Of a stretch of 64,000 nt of DNA, positions 35,690 through 47,621 are shown one piece after another. The number at the start of each line of letters is the position of its first letter. Position 1 is the stretch's first letter. The notes beneath the pieces are model-generated. The model ran no database searches. It was not told the origin of the DNA and was given only the letters and a program-made list of their open reading frames with translations. This DNA is from Acanthochlamys bracteata. Taxonomy: Eukaryota; Streptophyta; Magnoliopsida; Pandanales; Velloziaceae. The translations under genes were made by a program, and so were the position numbers. The stretch lies in contig CM034131.1 of assembly GCA_019914995.1 (NCBI GenBank), positions 9,270,501-9,334,500 of the forward strand, given 5' to 3'.

Positions 35690-38600
35690 ATGGCGGATTC
35701 CAGCGATCCTTTCATGCGCAACCGCGATGCGGCGGTTCAGGCCCGCACCAAGGCTCAGAACCGTGCTAATGTTCTCCAGCTCAAGATGGTAATGTTTTGT
35801 TCCTTCGGTTATATTCTTCTCAGCTGTTTGTAAACTATAGATCTGTCTATTGTTTGTTTTTTTAATGAGACGGTCCTATTTCAGTTTGGTTCCTGATTTT
35901 TGATCGCTTCTTTATGGCCTCGGTCAGTTGCTCGTTCTCACTTTGGAGTAAAATTATCTGTAGATCAGCATTGGTTGGTAGTATCTAATGGGTAATAATA
36001 TGGTTTAAGTTAGTCTTATATGGCGCCAGATTGATGCCTTTCAGTAAAAACACCATTGAAAACATCTATCAGCTCGGCAGAACTTCATTATGCATTCTAA
36101 GCAGAAAGCGTGATTAGTAGTATGAAGGAATGTACCTGATGCTTACTAGTACTGCATCCTTACGGTCTCTCTTCATGTTTTTTCTTTTGTTTTCATTAAG
36201 ACTTGAGTGGGATGTTGATGTATATGCATAGATTTATGGGTACTTCTATATATTTATGACTAATAAATCAGTTGATTTCTGCAGATAGGGCAGAGTCATC
36301 CGACTGGTTTGACAACAAACCTCTTGAAACTTTTTGAGCCTAGACCTCCATTGGAATACAAACCACCTCCTGAGAAGAGGAAATGCACACCTTACACTGG
36401 GATGGCTCAGTTCGTGAGCCAGTTTGCTGATTCTGGAGAACCTGAGTATGCTCCTCCTGTCCAGAAGGGAGAGACTCCGGTAATGTCTATGATTCAGTTA
36501 CTGCTTTTGAATCTTTGAATAGTTAGCTGCTTTGAAGTCCATAAAATTTAGAAGTCCAACATACTGTTTTAGCTAAGTGTTGCCAGTAGATCATTTGCTC
36601 TATCATTTTTCTCCTCCCTATTGACTGATTTAAACTAAAAAGATGCTGTTAACAGTGCTTGACAGCTGTCCCTTTTCAGTCATGTCCAATTGGTTTTCTC
36701 TGAATCCTGGTTTTTAATTAGAGAATGTAGATATTTATACTTCTTCCTTTTGTTCATGTATTTTTGAAATGTATACCTTCTTATTCTGGTTTTTAATTGA
36801 TGATTTGCATGCTTCAATAGTTGTCTGTAGTGATAAAAATTTTGGTGTAGTTTGGTTGTGACGTAAGGGGTAAGAAAGTTTATTCTACTTATAATACACT
36901 GTTTTGTTCATTACTTTCTATACAGGTGGAGCGAAGAGCTAGAATACACAAATTACGACTTGAAAAGGGTGCAGAAAAAGCGGCCGAGGAGCTTCAAAAA
37001 TGTACTTTCCTTTTTCCTAAGGATATATGTAATCACATATGTGCATGTCTATATAGAAGTCTAATCCTACTTCACTTTTCAATGCAGATGATCCATCTAA
37101 CGATCCAAATGTAACTGGGGATCCATACAAGACCCTTTTTGTGGCGAGACTTGTAAGCTATTTTTTAAGTTTTTTTCCTTGGTGAAGTCTAAATTTGGTG
37201 CTTTTAGTACAACCTTGTGTTTCTAATGCAGAGTTATGAGACAACTGAGCATAGGATTAAGAGGAGTTTGAAGCTTATGGGCCAATAAAACGGGTAAGTA
37301 TGTGTGTAAGTGCTCTGAGATTGGAAGATCAACTTATACCTGAATTTGGGTGAGGATGTCGGTGTGGTATGCTATGATGTCTGGAAGTTCTCTTTATGTT
37401 ATACGTCATGTGCTTCTAGGTATAGGAGCAATATTTGTTTCAGGTTCATGAATCACCTCGAATGCTATTCTACTACATGTATATACTTAGAATGTGAAGT
37501 CATTGTTTCTGAATTAGGATTTTTATGTTCACATTATATTTAAACATGATGTTAGGCCCATGGCATATTTCATCATGGTCATGTGTATGAATTAAATTTT
37601 TCAGTGAAAACCAAGTTTTACTTGTAGGTCTATCACGTCTCTCATTATTTTCGTTGAATGTTTATGTTATTTAAATGAAGTGATAAAAAAGATTCAGTTT
37701 GTCTAGAACTTTTCTTCTATTGAGGGGAAATACCTGTAAGAGTATCAATTAAGTTTGTGCTCTTTGTAATATGTTGTCTTGTTTTTCTTCCTTTGGCTGT
37801 CAACGCTACTAAAAAGGTTCTAGGGATGCTATTGGGAAGCAGGTAAAGTAGAAACTGGTAAATATGTAGGTAGATTTTTGAATGAGTGTCATATTTGGCT
37901 CCAGATTGATTAAAGGGCAGGTGATACGAATCTGTACATGGTAAACAAAACAAGTCTCTCTGACTCAACTTGTCTTATACTAGGGAATAATAATTTGGCA
38001 TGCGCCCAATGATGGTAAGCCCCTTGAATTATTAGCTTGATGTATACCCATTTTGGTAAGGACATTGCCCTTTCTGTCAAACAAATTGGTTATGTTTATG
38101 AGGACTATCAGAAAGCAATGCTGCAACCTTCTTGCCACCACGATCAGGGAGTTAATAATGCTTCTTTCATCTTATTTCCTCTCCCTCATTTACCATTGTT
38201 GAATCAGTGCATTCTCAGGGTATTAGCAGGCTATCCGTATTGACACTTAGTTTGGAATTTTGCTTCCACTGGATGTTTTGTCTTTATGATATCAAAGGGA
38301 AAAAAACCAAAACCTTTCCCATGTCAGAAGATACTCTGGTATTCTCTGTATCTTGTAGTTACTAGCTTTGAAATTTTTAGAATTTTCCCTGGTAAGGGGT
38401 AAAATAAAAAATCAGCCCAATTCATCAGTTTTTCTGCAACTCCTTTGATATGGTGGTGATGCATCCTGCTGGGCGAAGTTTTACACCTTGAAAGGTGAGC
38501 ACGGCTAGTGAGGCTTTGTGCCTGTCTGTCGTGCCCTTTAGGATATATAGCACTATTATACTTCATTAATTTTGCAGTTTTGTATCTTTATTTTAATTTT

Positions 38601-40124
38601 ATGTGTTAACTAAATCTGTTGTGAGATTTTCAGGTCCGGCTGATTACTGACAAAACCACTAATAAACCTAGAGGTTATGCATTCATTGAGTACATGCATA
38701 CCAGAGACATGAAAAGTAAATGCTTTTGACTTGGACTTGGTTGCAGTTTGCTTGCTTTCTTCTTCAGAGCTTAGATACTGATTTTCTTGTGGCACAGCTG
38801 CATACAAACAAGCTGATGGGAGGAAACTTGACGGCAGGAGAGTCCTTGTGGATGTTGAGCGTGGTAGAACTGTTCCAAATTGGCGGCCTCGTAGGTTAGG
38901 AGGTGGGCTTGGGTCATCCAGGGTTGGCGGCGAAGATCTCAATCAGAAGAGTTCTGGAAGGTAATATGCTATTTAGAAGCTTTTGTAGCTTACTAATTAA
39001 CCTGCTTTGTTGATACCTTCATTTGTGCATTCACAACTTTAAGTTCCTCTGTCTTAAGAACTTTATGAGGTAACTAAGAAACTTCTGTTACTTTTCAATG
39101 TTATTTTATACATGTCTAAGTAGACATCATATAATTCTGTAGGCATTGGAACTGTATACAAATTCATTTTACATTCTTTCCTCATATGTCGATAACGTAC
39201 TGCTTTCTTATTTGAGTAAACAGGGAGCAGCAACAGGTTGCACCAGGGGTTCCTCGCAGATCGGAGGAGCCAAGGTCGCGTGATGACCGCCATGATAGGT
39301 AATACTGGCTGATGTTAGTTCAGCAATACCAGCAGTATGTTCTATTTTAGAGGAGATTTTAGACGCTGAGTTTTATATTAAGCTGCTAGACTAGATATAA
39401 TCTATAAGCTGTTTGTGTGACTCTCTTTCCATTGTCCACTGATTTGTCACCCATTGTCTGTCTGATCAGGGAGAAATCTCGAGAAAGAGTGAGGGACAGA
39501 GATCGAGAACGGGAAAAGTCCCGTGAACGTTCCCATGACAGGACACGAGATCGTGATTCTAGAGAAGAAAGACACCACCGTGATAGGGGCCGAGATAGGG
39601 ATAGGGAAAGAGATCGAGGTCGTGATCGTGATCGGGGCCGCGATAAGGATAGGGAGAGGGATCGAGACAGGGATCGTGGACGTGACTATGGCCGTGACCG
39701 CACCGACGATCGTGATCGGCATCGAGAGAGGGACAGGGAACGCGATAGGGATAGGGATCAAGATCATGCAAGCTATGAGAAAGAGCGTGGATATAGTCAT
39801 GAGAGGGATGCAGGATATGACCACGTTGAGACGAAGCATGAGAGGGAACGGTCAAGTACGAGAGATAGGGATGCTAAACATGGTGATTGGTATGATGAGG
39901 GCATGAAGCATGGTCATGAACATGACAATGATCATTATGAACAGCCACAGAACGAGAAATATGGCCACCACAACCAATCGGAGCAACCAGGACATGAGTA
40001 CTATGGATTTGAGCATTACGATAAGATGCAGACTGATGATTATCAAAGCCGATATGATCAAAAAGCATATGTGCCGGAAGATGGGGAGGGAGTTGAAGAA
40101 CAAGACTACCAGTATCAGCACTGA
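35690..40124 (+). pseudogene. U1-70K: U1 snRNP 70 kDa protein (U1-70K), 1-base frame break in RRM
   Basis: Exons: 35690-35788, 36285-36479, 36926-37001, 37088-37152, 37232-37293, 38634-38715, 38798-38960, 39224-39298, 39470-40124. Nominal length is 490 residues. It starts MADSSDPFMRNRDAAVQART; the U1-binding N-terminus has TNLLKLFEPRPPLEYKPPPE. The RRM has RNP2 LFVARL (140-145) and RNP1 RGYAFIEY (about 179-186). An Arg/Asp/Glu-rich RS-like tail fills the last exon. U1-70K binds stem-loop I of U1 snRNA and defines 5' splice sites. Exon 5 is 62 nt instead of 63: after HRIKR a G is lacking near 37263-37265, so it reads RSLKLMGQ and a TAA instead of REFEAYGPIKR. Everything else is intact, so this is either a fresh pseudogene, a broken allele or an assembly error. 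The 1340-base intron 37294-38633 splits RNP2 from RNP1, as in other plants. Confidence 0.88.
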
Positions 40125-41235
40125 GAGACAGCTTTAGATCCACTAAGATGGTAAGCCTTTTCTATAAGCTTATTGAATATTTAATTAAAATGCTTCAAAC
40201 ATGCTTTACTAACCTGGGTTGTTTATTTTTTCTTTCCTGACAGTTGCAGCATAAGATCCTCTTTTCAAGTTGAAAGATAGATGCCCATATTCAAATATGG
40301 AGATAGAGATGAAGTTGAGAAAGCTTCTTTTGGTGGTACCAGAAGCACGCTTGATGTTAGTTGATAGCACCGTCTATAATATTATGCGTGCTATTTATGT
40401 TTGGACAATCAGATGTTTGTTTTTATCATTTTTGTTGCAACTGTTGTGCTACTAGTGACGGCAAGACTGGAGTTGTGATGTTTTGAGAAGTTTCTGTATC
40501 TCCAGCACTTATGTTGACGTTGTATTTAACTGATTACCTGATGCAGAGTTATTCCTTGAATGGAGAAAGAATGTGTTTCTGTTATAATTGGAAGATGATC
40601 AGTTGAGGCTTGAATTGGAACTCTTTTGTATCTCTGGTGTAGTAACAAGTAACTTATACGCTCCGGTTTGCTGATTTTTGGTACTGATTGCAGCCAAAGT
40701 TATGGGTTTGTAGGTCAAGACTTTCGTTTCTCATAGGTCCAACAGAGTGAAGTTTGTTGACAGCTGTCATATAATACCAAGTAAAAGTTCGTTGACACTA
40801 CTGAACCCTGAAACTGATTCATAAGTCTACATGTAGACTTTTAACTTAATTTTTTGAAACCTTGAAAAGTTTCATTTTTGTAGTAAATTCAGATAAATTC
40901 ACCTGTTTGAAATTTTTTTTTTTTGCATAGCTAAAAGCAAGGAGCAGGAGTTGCGGAAGATAGTAATTAAAGTCATATTTGGGATATCTTAAAAAATAGA
41001 ACTTTTTGACAAAAACACTTCTATAGCTTGAAAAGAAAAAAAAAACTTATACATACGATATATTATCATATCTTTCAAAATTTTCGTAAAAACCTTTCTA
41101 CAGTATTGTGCATGACATTTTTATTTTTTAGGCTTCAAAATAAGAAAGCCAAACCAAAAATGTGATGAGATAGAAATTGATCGTAGCTCTTCAACCACAA
41201 CTTCCAAGCCTATATCACATTCAACCACAAAACAT
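40125..41235. other. U1-70K 3' untranslated region and intergenic DNA
   Basis: A 3' UTR intron is likely: donor after AAGATG at about 40150, acceptor CTGACAG at about 40243. Transcribed-looking sequence runs to roughly 40700. After that AT-rich DNA with no gene leads to the convergent dUTPase gene. Confidence 0.5.
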
Positions 41236-41959
41236 CTAAACACCAGTTGACCCAAAACCCGCAGCACCTCTGACAGTCTCATCTAAATCCTCAACCCCGG
41301 ATACATCCGGAGTCATGATCCTCTCGATGATCAGCTGCGCAATCCGGTCACGAGGCTTCACCTCAAAGTCCACATCAGAATGGTTGAACAGAATAACAGC
41401 AAGAGGACCGCGGTAGTCAGCATCGATCACTCCTGCTCCCACATCAATCGAGTGCTCCCATGTCAATCCAGATCTCGGAGCTTTAATAGAAACACAAAAA
41501 GTTTGATAGGAAATCATTGAGACATTTTATCGAATAGGTTGTGCACAATATCTAATGTTAGAGAAAAAAATAGTTGCAAATTACCAATTCGACCGTAGGT
41601 GCCCTCAGGAAGAGCGATGCTGAGATCGGTGGCGACAAGGGCTTTCCCTCGAGCAGGGACTTTGGTCTCCACAGCGCTGCAACACGGAAAAAAATCCACC
41701 AAATTTTGAAATAGCTCAAATCAGATATACATAAAGAGAGGAGAGATTTAAAAAACCTGGATAGATCATAGCCGGCAGCAAATGCAGATGACCGGGTAGG
41801 CAAAACAGCAAGCGCAGAAAGCTTCTTGACCAAGAGGAGAGGCGCTTTCAATGGAACCGCACCGTTGGCATTTTCCTTGTGACAGCCATTAGAGTCGCGC
41901 TTTCGGATCTTTGGTGAAGCCTCTTGAACTTCAGCAACAGCTGAACGTTTGGAACCCAT
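41236..41959 (-). CDS. DUT: dUTP diphosphatase (dUTPase)
   Basis: Exons (minus): 41757-41959, 41585-41676, 41236-41480, giving 179 residues with phases joining. All five trimeric dUTPase motifs are present: motif 1 AGYDLS, motif 2 APRSGL, motif 3 [11 protein letters not shown] (catalytic Asp), motif 4 DRIAQLII, and motif 5 [10 protein letters not shown] at the C-terminus. It hydrolyses dUTP to dUMP and pyrophosphate, keeping uracil out of DNA and supplying dUMP for thymidylate synthesis. The N-terminal 45 residues are Lys/Arg-rich ([20 protein letters not shown]) and may include a nuclear signal; I see no clear transit peptide. The Arabidopsis equivalent is At3g46940. The start ATG is the first after the TATA and E2F-like sites. 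Confidence 0.95.
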
Positions 41960-42015
41960 CGCCGAACGCGATTGAGAGATAGTGGGAGGCGAACAAGATA
42001 AAGGGGGAGGATTGG

Positions 42016-42070
42016 TTTTATAAATATAGAAAAAAGGCGCGTAAAAATATTTTCGCGGAATCTTTCCCGC
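42016..42070 (-). promoter_or_regulatory. TATA box and E2F-like sites of the dUTPase promoter
   Basis: Plus-strand TTTCCCGC at 42063-42070 is a canonical plant E2F site, and TTTCGCGG at 42051-42058 fits the looser TTTSGCGS consensus. An AT-rich TATA-like stretch (minus strand TATATTTATA) lies at about 42018-42030, between these and the ATG at 41959. E2F/DP control of S-phase nucleotide genes is well established; here it is inferred from motifs and placement. Confidence 0.65.
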
Positions 42071-42071
42071 C

Positions 42072-43194
42072 ATTGCGTTAAGAGCGAGCCTTCTCTTTCG
42101 GTTATCACAAGATATATAGAAATTCACACCAAAAGCTAAACTCACACCACTGTCCTTTGTCCGCCAAAAGCTCTGTGGCAAACAAAATTTTTTAAAATAA
42201 GTTTTATTTTTTATTTAAAAAAGTAAAATTTTATAATTAATATGTTTATATATTTTAAATTTTATAATAAATTGTATAAATATTATATAAATTTATTAAG
42301 AATGTAAAATAAAAAATAATTTTTGGAACGGGCCAATAATAAGATCTGTTGAACGAAGAGGAGACTAGCTCAACACATTGATATATATAGAAATTCTTGA
42401 AACGTCAACAAATTCTTAGTTTTTGCTAACACTGAGTGCTTTCTCTAATAATAGCTTTTTCTTTTTTAAATTTGTTTTTATTAATATCTTGAGTGAGATA
42501 CTGAATTCTTATGAGTTGTGATAATTTGATCGCAATGATTATTGTAGAAGAGGTTGTATTTGTCCTTTAAAAGTATGCACTAGATTATAGTTAGAGCTTA
42601 GTTAATATTCCAAATTTCCGTTGTTAACATCCATGACTTCCGTTTCCATTTCTGAATTTCAGGGAAGTCCTTTCCATGAATTTCTTTCTTCAGAATTTTG
42701 TTCTTGGCCATTTTGTTCACAGCATGTTCTAACCATGTGGAAGACAACGGGCATCCAATCCTGACTCCCGTGCATCTCTGAAACAGTTAAAATGGTACTG
42801 CTACTATTTCTCAACAATTTCGGTTTCACAAGAACGTGGAAACCCCACAAACAAAGATCAATCAACTATCATACAATTATAGAAGAAAAAGAAATTGAAG
42901 GAAGAAAGCTTCAAGAAAGAAAGGAATAAAGCAGAACCGGACTTGGAAAGTAGAAATCAGTTCTTTTCTTTCATCAAGCACACCATTATTCACCATCACT
43001 ATCTTTATTCGTTCCTTTGATCACCAATAGAGCTCATATACTCTTGGTGATCAAACAATCTTTGATTCCCTTCAACACCCACAACTCAGACAAGAGCTTC
43101 ACTTTCAAGCCAACAACAACTTATAGTAGAACTACTAATTATTAATAACTTACCAATCTTATTACATAAGATTAATGGTCTTCAGTCTTCTTAT
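42072..43194. other. intergenic region between dUTPase and beta-glucanase
   Basis: An AT-rich tract at 42185-42325, then mixed sequence. The small frame at 42659-42865 matches nothing. Probably includes the glucanase 3' flank. No gene called. Confidence 0.5.
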
Positions 43195-45392
43195 TCAACT
43201 TCCTGGGTATACACATCCTGCATAACCTGTTACAAAGATTAAAAACAACAAATGTTAACAATATAAAGATGATAATATATCCATACTAAGTATATCTATT
43301 CAAAGATGTTAATCTAGCTCAACGTTAAAGAGTTTTCAACTTCTCTTGCATCTCAACTAGGTGGGATTGATTTAAGAAATCTAGCATTATGGAACGATTA
43401 CAGCTAAGATTGTACTAGCAAAAGGAAAGAGGGGATAAGGCCATACTTGGATTATTGCTAGTGAGTGAAGCAGTCTGCGTGAAATCACAGTTCCAAGGAT
43501 TCCGCCCAGCAACCTGGTACAGCTGATTCATGGCATAAGCAGCATGTGACATCACAGTGTTCGGCTCAAAGCATGCTCCGCCAGGCTGTATAGAACTGCA
43601 GTCGACTTGAGGTTGCGCACAAGCGTAATCCAAGTTTGCCTGCAACTGTGCATCAGTCACTCCTGTCTTTGGCACACACCACACTGTCTTCTTTACTGAT
43701 GGTGCTCTTGAACTACCTGGCTTGTTGCCCGCAGCGTTTGATTTTGCTAACCCTGCATCGTAAGTTGCAGTCAAGTCAGGCTTGTAAAGCCCGAATGATC
43801 TCTCTGATGTTGGCCCAGGCTTCAAATCTTCATCATACAAAGCAAAGATGTAGGTGTCGACTGTTTTGTTTGGCATCAGTGGCGTGCCAACACCAGAACG
43901 AAGGTGAGCGATTAAATTTCCATTATAAGCGCGGGCATTTTCTAAAGTAGCACCGCCCTCATTAGCATCACCACGGTATGGCCAACCAGTTTCTGCCACA
44001 ACAATATTGGTGTCAGGAAAGCCGATAGCTTTCAGAGCAGAATGGACAGCATCAAGCTGGGCGTCAAACATGTTCATGTAGGTGATCTTGGTGTTTCCGT
44101 CAACTCTGCCAGCATTTGGTTGAAACAAGCAGAAGGCAAGTGTTTGCGGCCTGGGATCGCTGAGGTAAGCAAACCAGGGGTATGGATTGATCATGAAAGG
44201 AGACCCAGTTTGGTTCAAAAAGTTGAGAATTCCACGAAGCGACGGAGCAATATCAGGGCGGAAGGCGCCGGTAGACGGCGGATCTGACTGTGCCAGCACT
44301 GCCATGGTGTTCACTGTTGTTACCTGCACACAACAAGAACAAGTCCAAAACAACAGCATTAACAAGTCAGCAACAGTCAACCTTAATGCTTCCACTCTCC
44401 AAACAAAATTTTCATGAATCATAATTTAAGAAAGCGATGTTATCACAAGAACATGATCAATTACAACATCTTAAAATATCAACAACAGCCAAATTTTTCA
44501 TCGAACATGGAGGCAAAAAAAAAAATAAAAAGAAAAGGAAAAGGAGATACCTTTATGCCGGCGGAGGCTGGGTTAGCGGCAAGAGCATTGCGGAGATTCT
44601 GCATAGCAGGGAGGAGTTGAGCACCAAGTGAAGGGTCGGTGGCTTCAAGAACTTCATTACCAACAGAGACAACAGAGATTGTTGAAGCCGGAACGAAGGG
44701 AAGAACATTGGTGGCGACCCACCGGCCGGCTGCAGCGGGATCAGAGGCCAGAGAGAGGATGTCGGCATTCGAAGCACCGATGACGATGGAGATGTTTGTG
44801 CTAGCAAGCGCGCGAATTATTGCTGGATCAGCGCCATAGAGCCTCACCTTGGATATACTGGTTGTTTGCAGCAGCCGTGCTGTTGATTCTGGCGGTGGCA
44901 GGTTGTCGGCGACCTCCCCGTAGTTCACCCCGATGAACGATTGACCGTCTGGTTAATTGATTAATCAAAGAATCAGATTTGAGAAAATTTGTAGATTAGA
45001 AGAATTGAAGCTCAGGAACAAAATTTTGAACAGAGTTTTTAAAGACTAGAACTTTTGTAATGATCAAATTCTGAACTTTCTCTACAAGCTTTCCAACACA
45101 GTAGAGACCAACTAAAGTAGAGAGCAAGAAAAGAACTGAACTTCGTTCCAAAATTCTAACTAGATCCGCAGGAGAACAGCTTGAAAGTTCTGTTTCTCTC
45201 TGCTATGATGAATTTATATTGTGAAGTTCGCAACTTTCCTACCAAATTCCAAATCTTTCTTTCTGAAACTTTCATTCAGCTAACTTGAACAAAAAATTAA
45301 CCATAAAAATTTATTAAAAGCTTACTTCCAAAAATAAAAACATGGAGAAGCACAAAGCAACGGAACATAAGAACTCGATTTCTTCGCTCCAT
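43195..45392 (-). CDS. glucan endo-1,3-beta-glucosidase, GH17 with X8/CBM43 domain
   Basis: Exons (minus): 45326-45392, 44551-44948, 43447-44323, 43195-43226, giving 457 residues; phases join. A signal peptide covers about 1-25 (FRCFVLLHVFIFGNGQS). The GH17 barrel starts FIGVNYGEVADNLPPP. The acid/base is Glu121 (SVGNEVL) and the nucleophile Glu266 (VAETGWPYRG), both present. The X8 carbohydrate-binding module spans about 368-452 (TVWCVPKTGVTDAQL, ACFEPNTVMSHAAYAMN, NPWNCDF), with its last Cys supplied by the tiny final exon (YAGCVYPGS). No GPI-type hydrophobic tail follows, so it is probably soluble in the cell wall. It cleaves callose and similar beta-1,3-glucans. It resembles glucan endo-1,3-beta-glucosidase 7 (At4g34480). 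An upstream frame opens only with TTG, so I start at the ATG at 45392. Confidence 0.93.
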
Positions 45393-46920
45393 GGATTCCA
45401 CAGCATAAAGCAGCGGTAGCAGAAAGAGGAAGAAGAAGTGTAACAGACAGAGCTTGAAAACTTTGATTGATAAAGCCAATTACGGTAGTTACTTAACGCA
45501 GAAGTAGTAGCAGTGTTAAAGAAACAAGGTAGAAGAAGATTCGATCACTTTCAGTAAAAGAGAATAGAAATTGAAATGAAAATGAATGAATTTATTACTT
45601 CGTAGCCGTTGTTGATCTGGATCGATCAAAAGATAGATGTGATGGATTGCACAATCGACACAGTGGCAGCTAAGAATGTTGTCGGAAGACGCTAACGTGG
45701 TTCTGTGGGACCCAGCGAATGAATCATATTGAAACAGTCCATTGGGCCTTCTTTGAGCCCTTAGGCTCATTATCACAGCCCATATAAAGCCCAATAGACC
45801 ATGGCGAATGCCTTATTACGTCATTGCCTGTTCCGTCACGTGATTCGCGAAAGCTGTTAGATCTGTAGAATATTACTCAAAATCAACTACCGCCAAATGT
45901 AAAACTGTTCTGTAAATATCAGAAGCTGATATAATATTCTTCTTAGAAAAAACCTTGTGACCGGTTTCCTCCCTAGGTTATTAGCATAAGGAATTGCATG
46001 GAGATTTGGATTTCTTATTATTGTGCAAGATGCAGTAGTTGTCTAGCATAGCAGTTTACCCTTCCTGTCATGTAGTCTTGTCAAACTAAGAATCTTTTGA
46101 GTGATTGTGTTGTCTGTTTTGCTCTTTGAATTTTCTTCATGAATCATCTGAACTTCCACACCTGCAGGATCTTTTTTTCCAGGCTAGAGGAGTATTGGTT
46201 ATGCCTTACTTTCTTTGTGCATCTTGATTTGGGATGTCTATCAGGAAGAGTTCTGGATGTCTTTTGGGTTACATTGGCAAATGCGGATGAAAAATATAAT
46301 TTTCAATATTTGGCATTTCAGCTGCTGTTGGACTTGAATAGCTATATTTATGTGCATCTGGTTTAAAGCATATAGATGTTGTGGAGCTACTTTCTTGTGC
46401 TTGCAGGTCTTGATCTATGATTCTAAATTAATGGCTGCTCGATACATAGTTCTTACCTGTTGTGGTCAGTTATTTGCAACTCCTTCCGTATCACCAAGTA
46501 GAAAGGTAAGAAATTGTCCTCGTCTCCTAGTGATATTTGATATGAGCTCAATATAGTAAGAGTGAAATTTGAGCTATTGTTGAGGGTATGTTGATGGTAG
46601 GGTTAGGACTTAGGAAGAGGATGTTATAGTACCGAAGTTGATGGCAGCATTAAAGAAGGAAGCAACTATCCAGCATAATCAGGCGATATTCACTTTAAAG
46701 GAACCGTGCGATACCAGGAAAGTGCTTCTTATTTAAGTCTTATTAGTGTATAATGGAATGAATGAGAAAAAAAAGAGATCTATATGGTCGATTTTATTAA
46801 AGTGAGATAAAGATTTAGTTTTTATTGCTGTTGTTGTTAGATGAACTCAGGAGATACTTGAAATTGAATTTGAATAATGCAACTCTTGTAGTTGCTTATG
46901 TTGTGCTTGTTTGCAAGTGG
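45393..46920. other. glucanase 5' flank and unrecognised sequence
   Basis: The glucanase promoter and leader lie at about 45393-45750. On the plus strand 46139-46556 has two open frames (RLEEYWLCLTFFVHLDLGCL; VLIYDSKLMAARYIVLTCCG) with splice-like edges at 46406 and 46505. I do not recognise them. They may be remnants or a non-coding transcript. Confidence 0.35.
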
Positions 46921-46990
46921 ATCTTTAGCTCAAATTGGCAGAGCGCCCTAACAGGGTAGATGGTGGTTCGAATCCACCAAGGTCTCCAAT
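46921..46990 (+). tRNA. tRNA-like sequence with shortened anticodon arm (likely pseudo-tRNA)
   Basis: Acceptor GGATCTT pairs with AAGGTCT (two G-U pairs). The D arm is GCTC/GAGC around AAATTGGCA. The T arm is a perfect GGTGG-TTCGAAT-CCACC. Between them only GCCCTAACAGGGT remains: the anticodon hairpin has CCCT/AGGG with a 3-base loop, about 6 bases short of a normal 17-base arm. No anticodon can be assigned. Total length is about 70 bases. Internal box A and box B promoter sequences look preserved. Confidence 0.5.
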
Positions 46991-47621
46991 TCTTGTACTT
47001 CACAAAGAATGTATTATTATGTTCACAAAGAATAATAAGTTATTCTAAACGTGATTGCATGTAGAGGTACTGTACTCTGAGGAAAGTAATTTAGGTGGAA
47101 CTCGTTAGTCGCTACCAAAACTCATAATGGCATTCACCTAATTTGTTATGTTTAGGGATGATGAATTAAAGGCATATTTTAAAGTATTCCGTAACTAAAT
47201 TTTATAAAAATAAAAATTAATATTTTTTTATTATATATTAAAATAGAGTTTAATTTATATTTTATAATTTAATTATTTTTGAAAGTGGTTGAAAGTTTGA
47301 GTTTAATTTTTGAATTTCAATTATACTTGAAAGTAAAAATTAAAAAATTCAGAAGAATAATGTATGGCTTTTCAACTTTTTTTTATTTTATATTTTTAAA
47401 TAAATTTTATAATATTATACAAATTTTTTTAATTTAGAAATTATAAAAAATTTTGTATACTAAAATCTAATTTATAATAAAAATTCTCCGCAGTTCCACT
47501 TCAATCTATCCAACTTATAATATAAATTTCCAAATTCCATTTCCGTCACTCGATTCCATTCCGAAAACCACTACCACATTCCAGCACCCGTTCCCTTCTC
47601 TTCCTGGACGCTTCTCTACCG
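46991..47621. other. intergenic, AT-rich
   Basis: An AT-rich tract at 47170-47500 (TTTATAAAATT runs), probably an eroded MITE. No gene seen. Confidence 0.5.

Noticed and set aside
39447..40143. Several long open frames on both strands over the last U1-70K exon
   Set aside because: They are shadows of the Arg/Asp/Glu-rich repeat coding region; the real frame continues the U1-70K protein.
43636..44417. Plus-strand frames opposite the beta-glucanase exon
   Set aside because: Antisense shadows; the minus strand carries the complete GH17 and X8 motifs.
45393..45479. Upstream extension of the beta-glucanase with a longer signal peptide
   Set aside because: The extended frame begins at TTG, not ATG. 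The ATG at 45392 gives a normal signal peptide.
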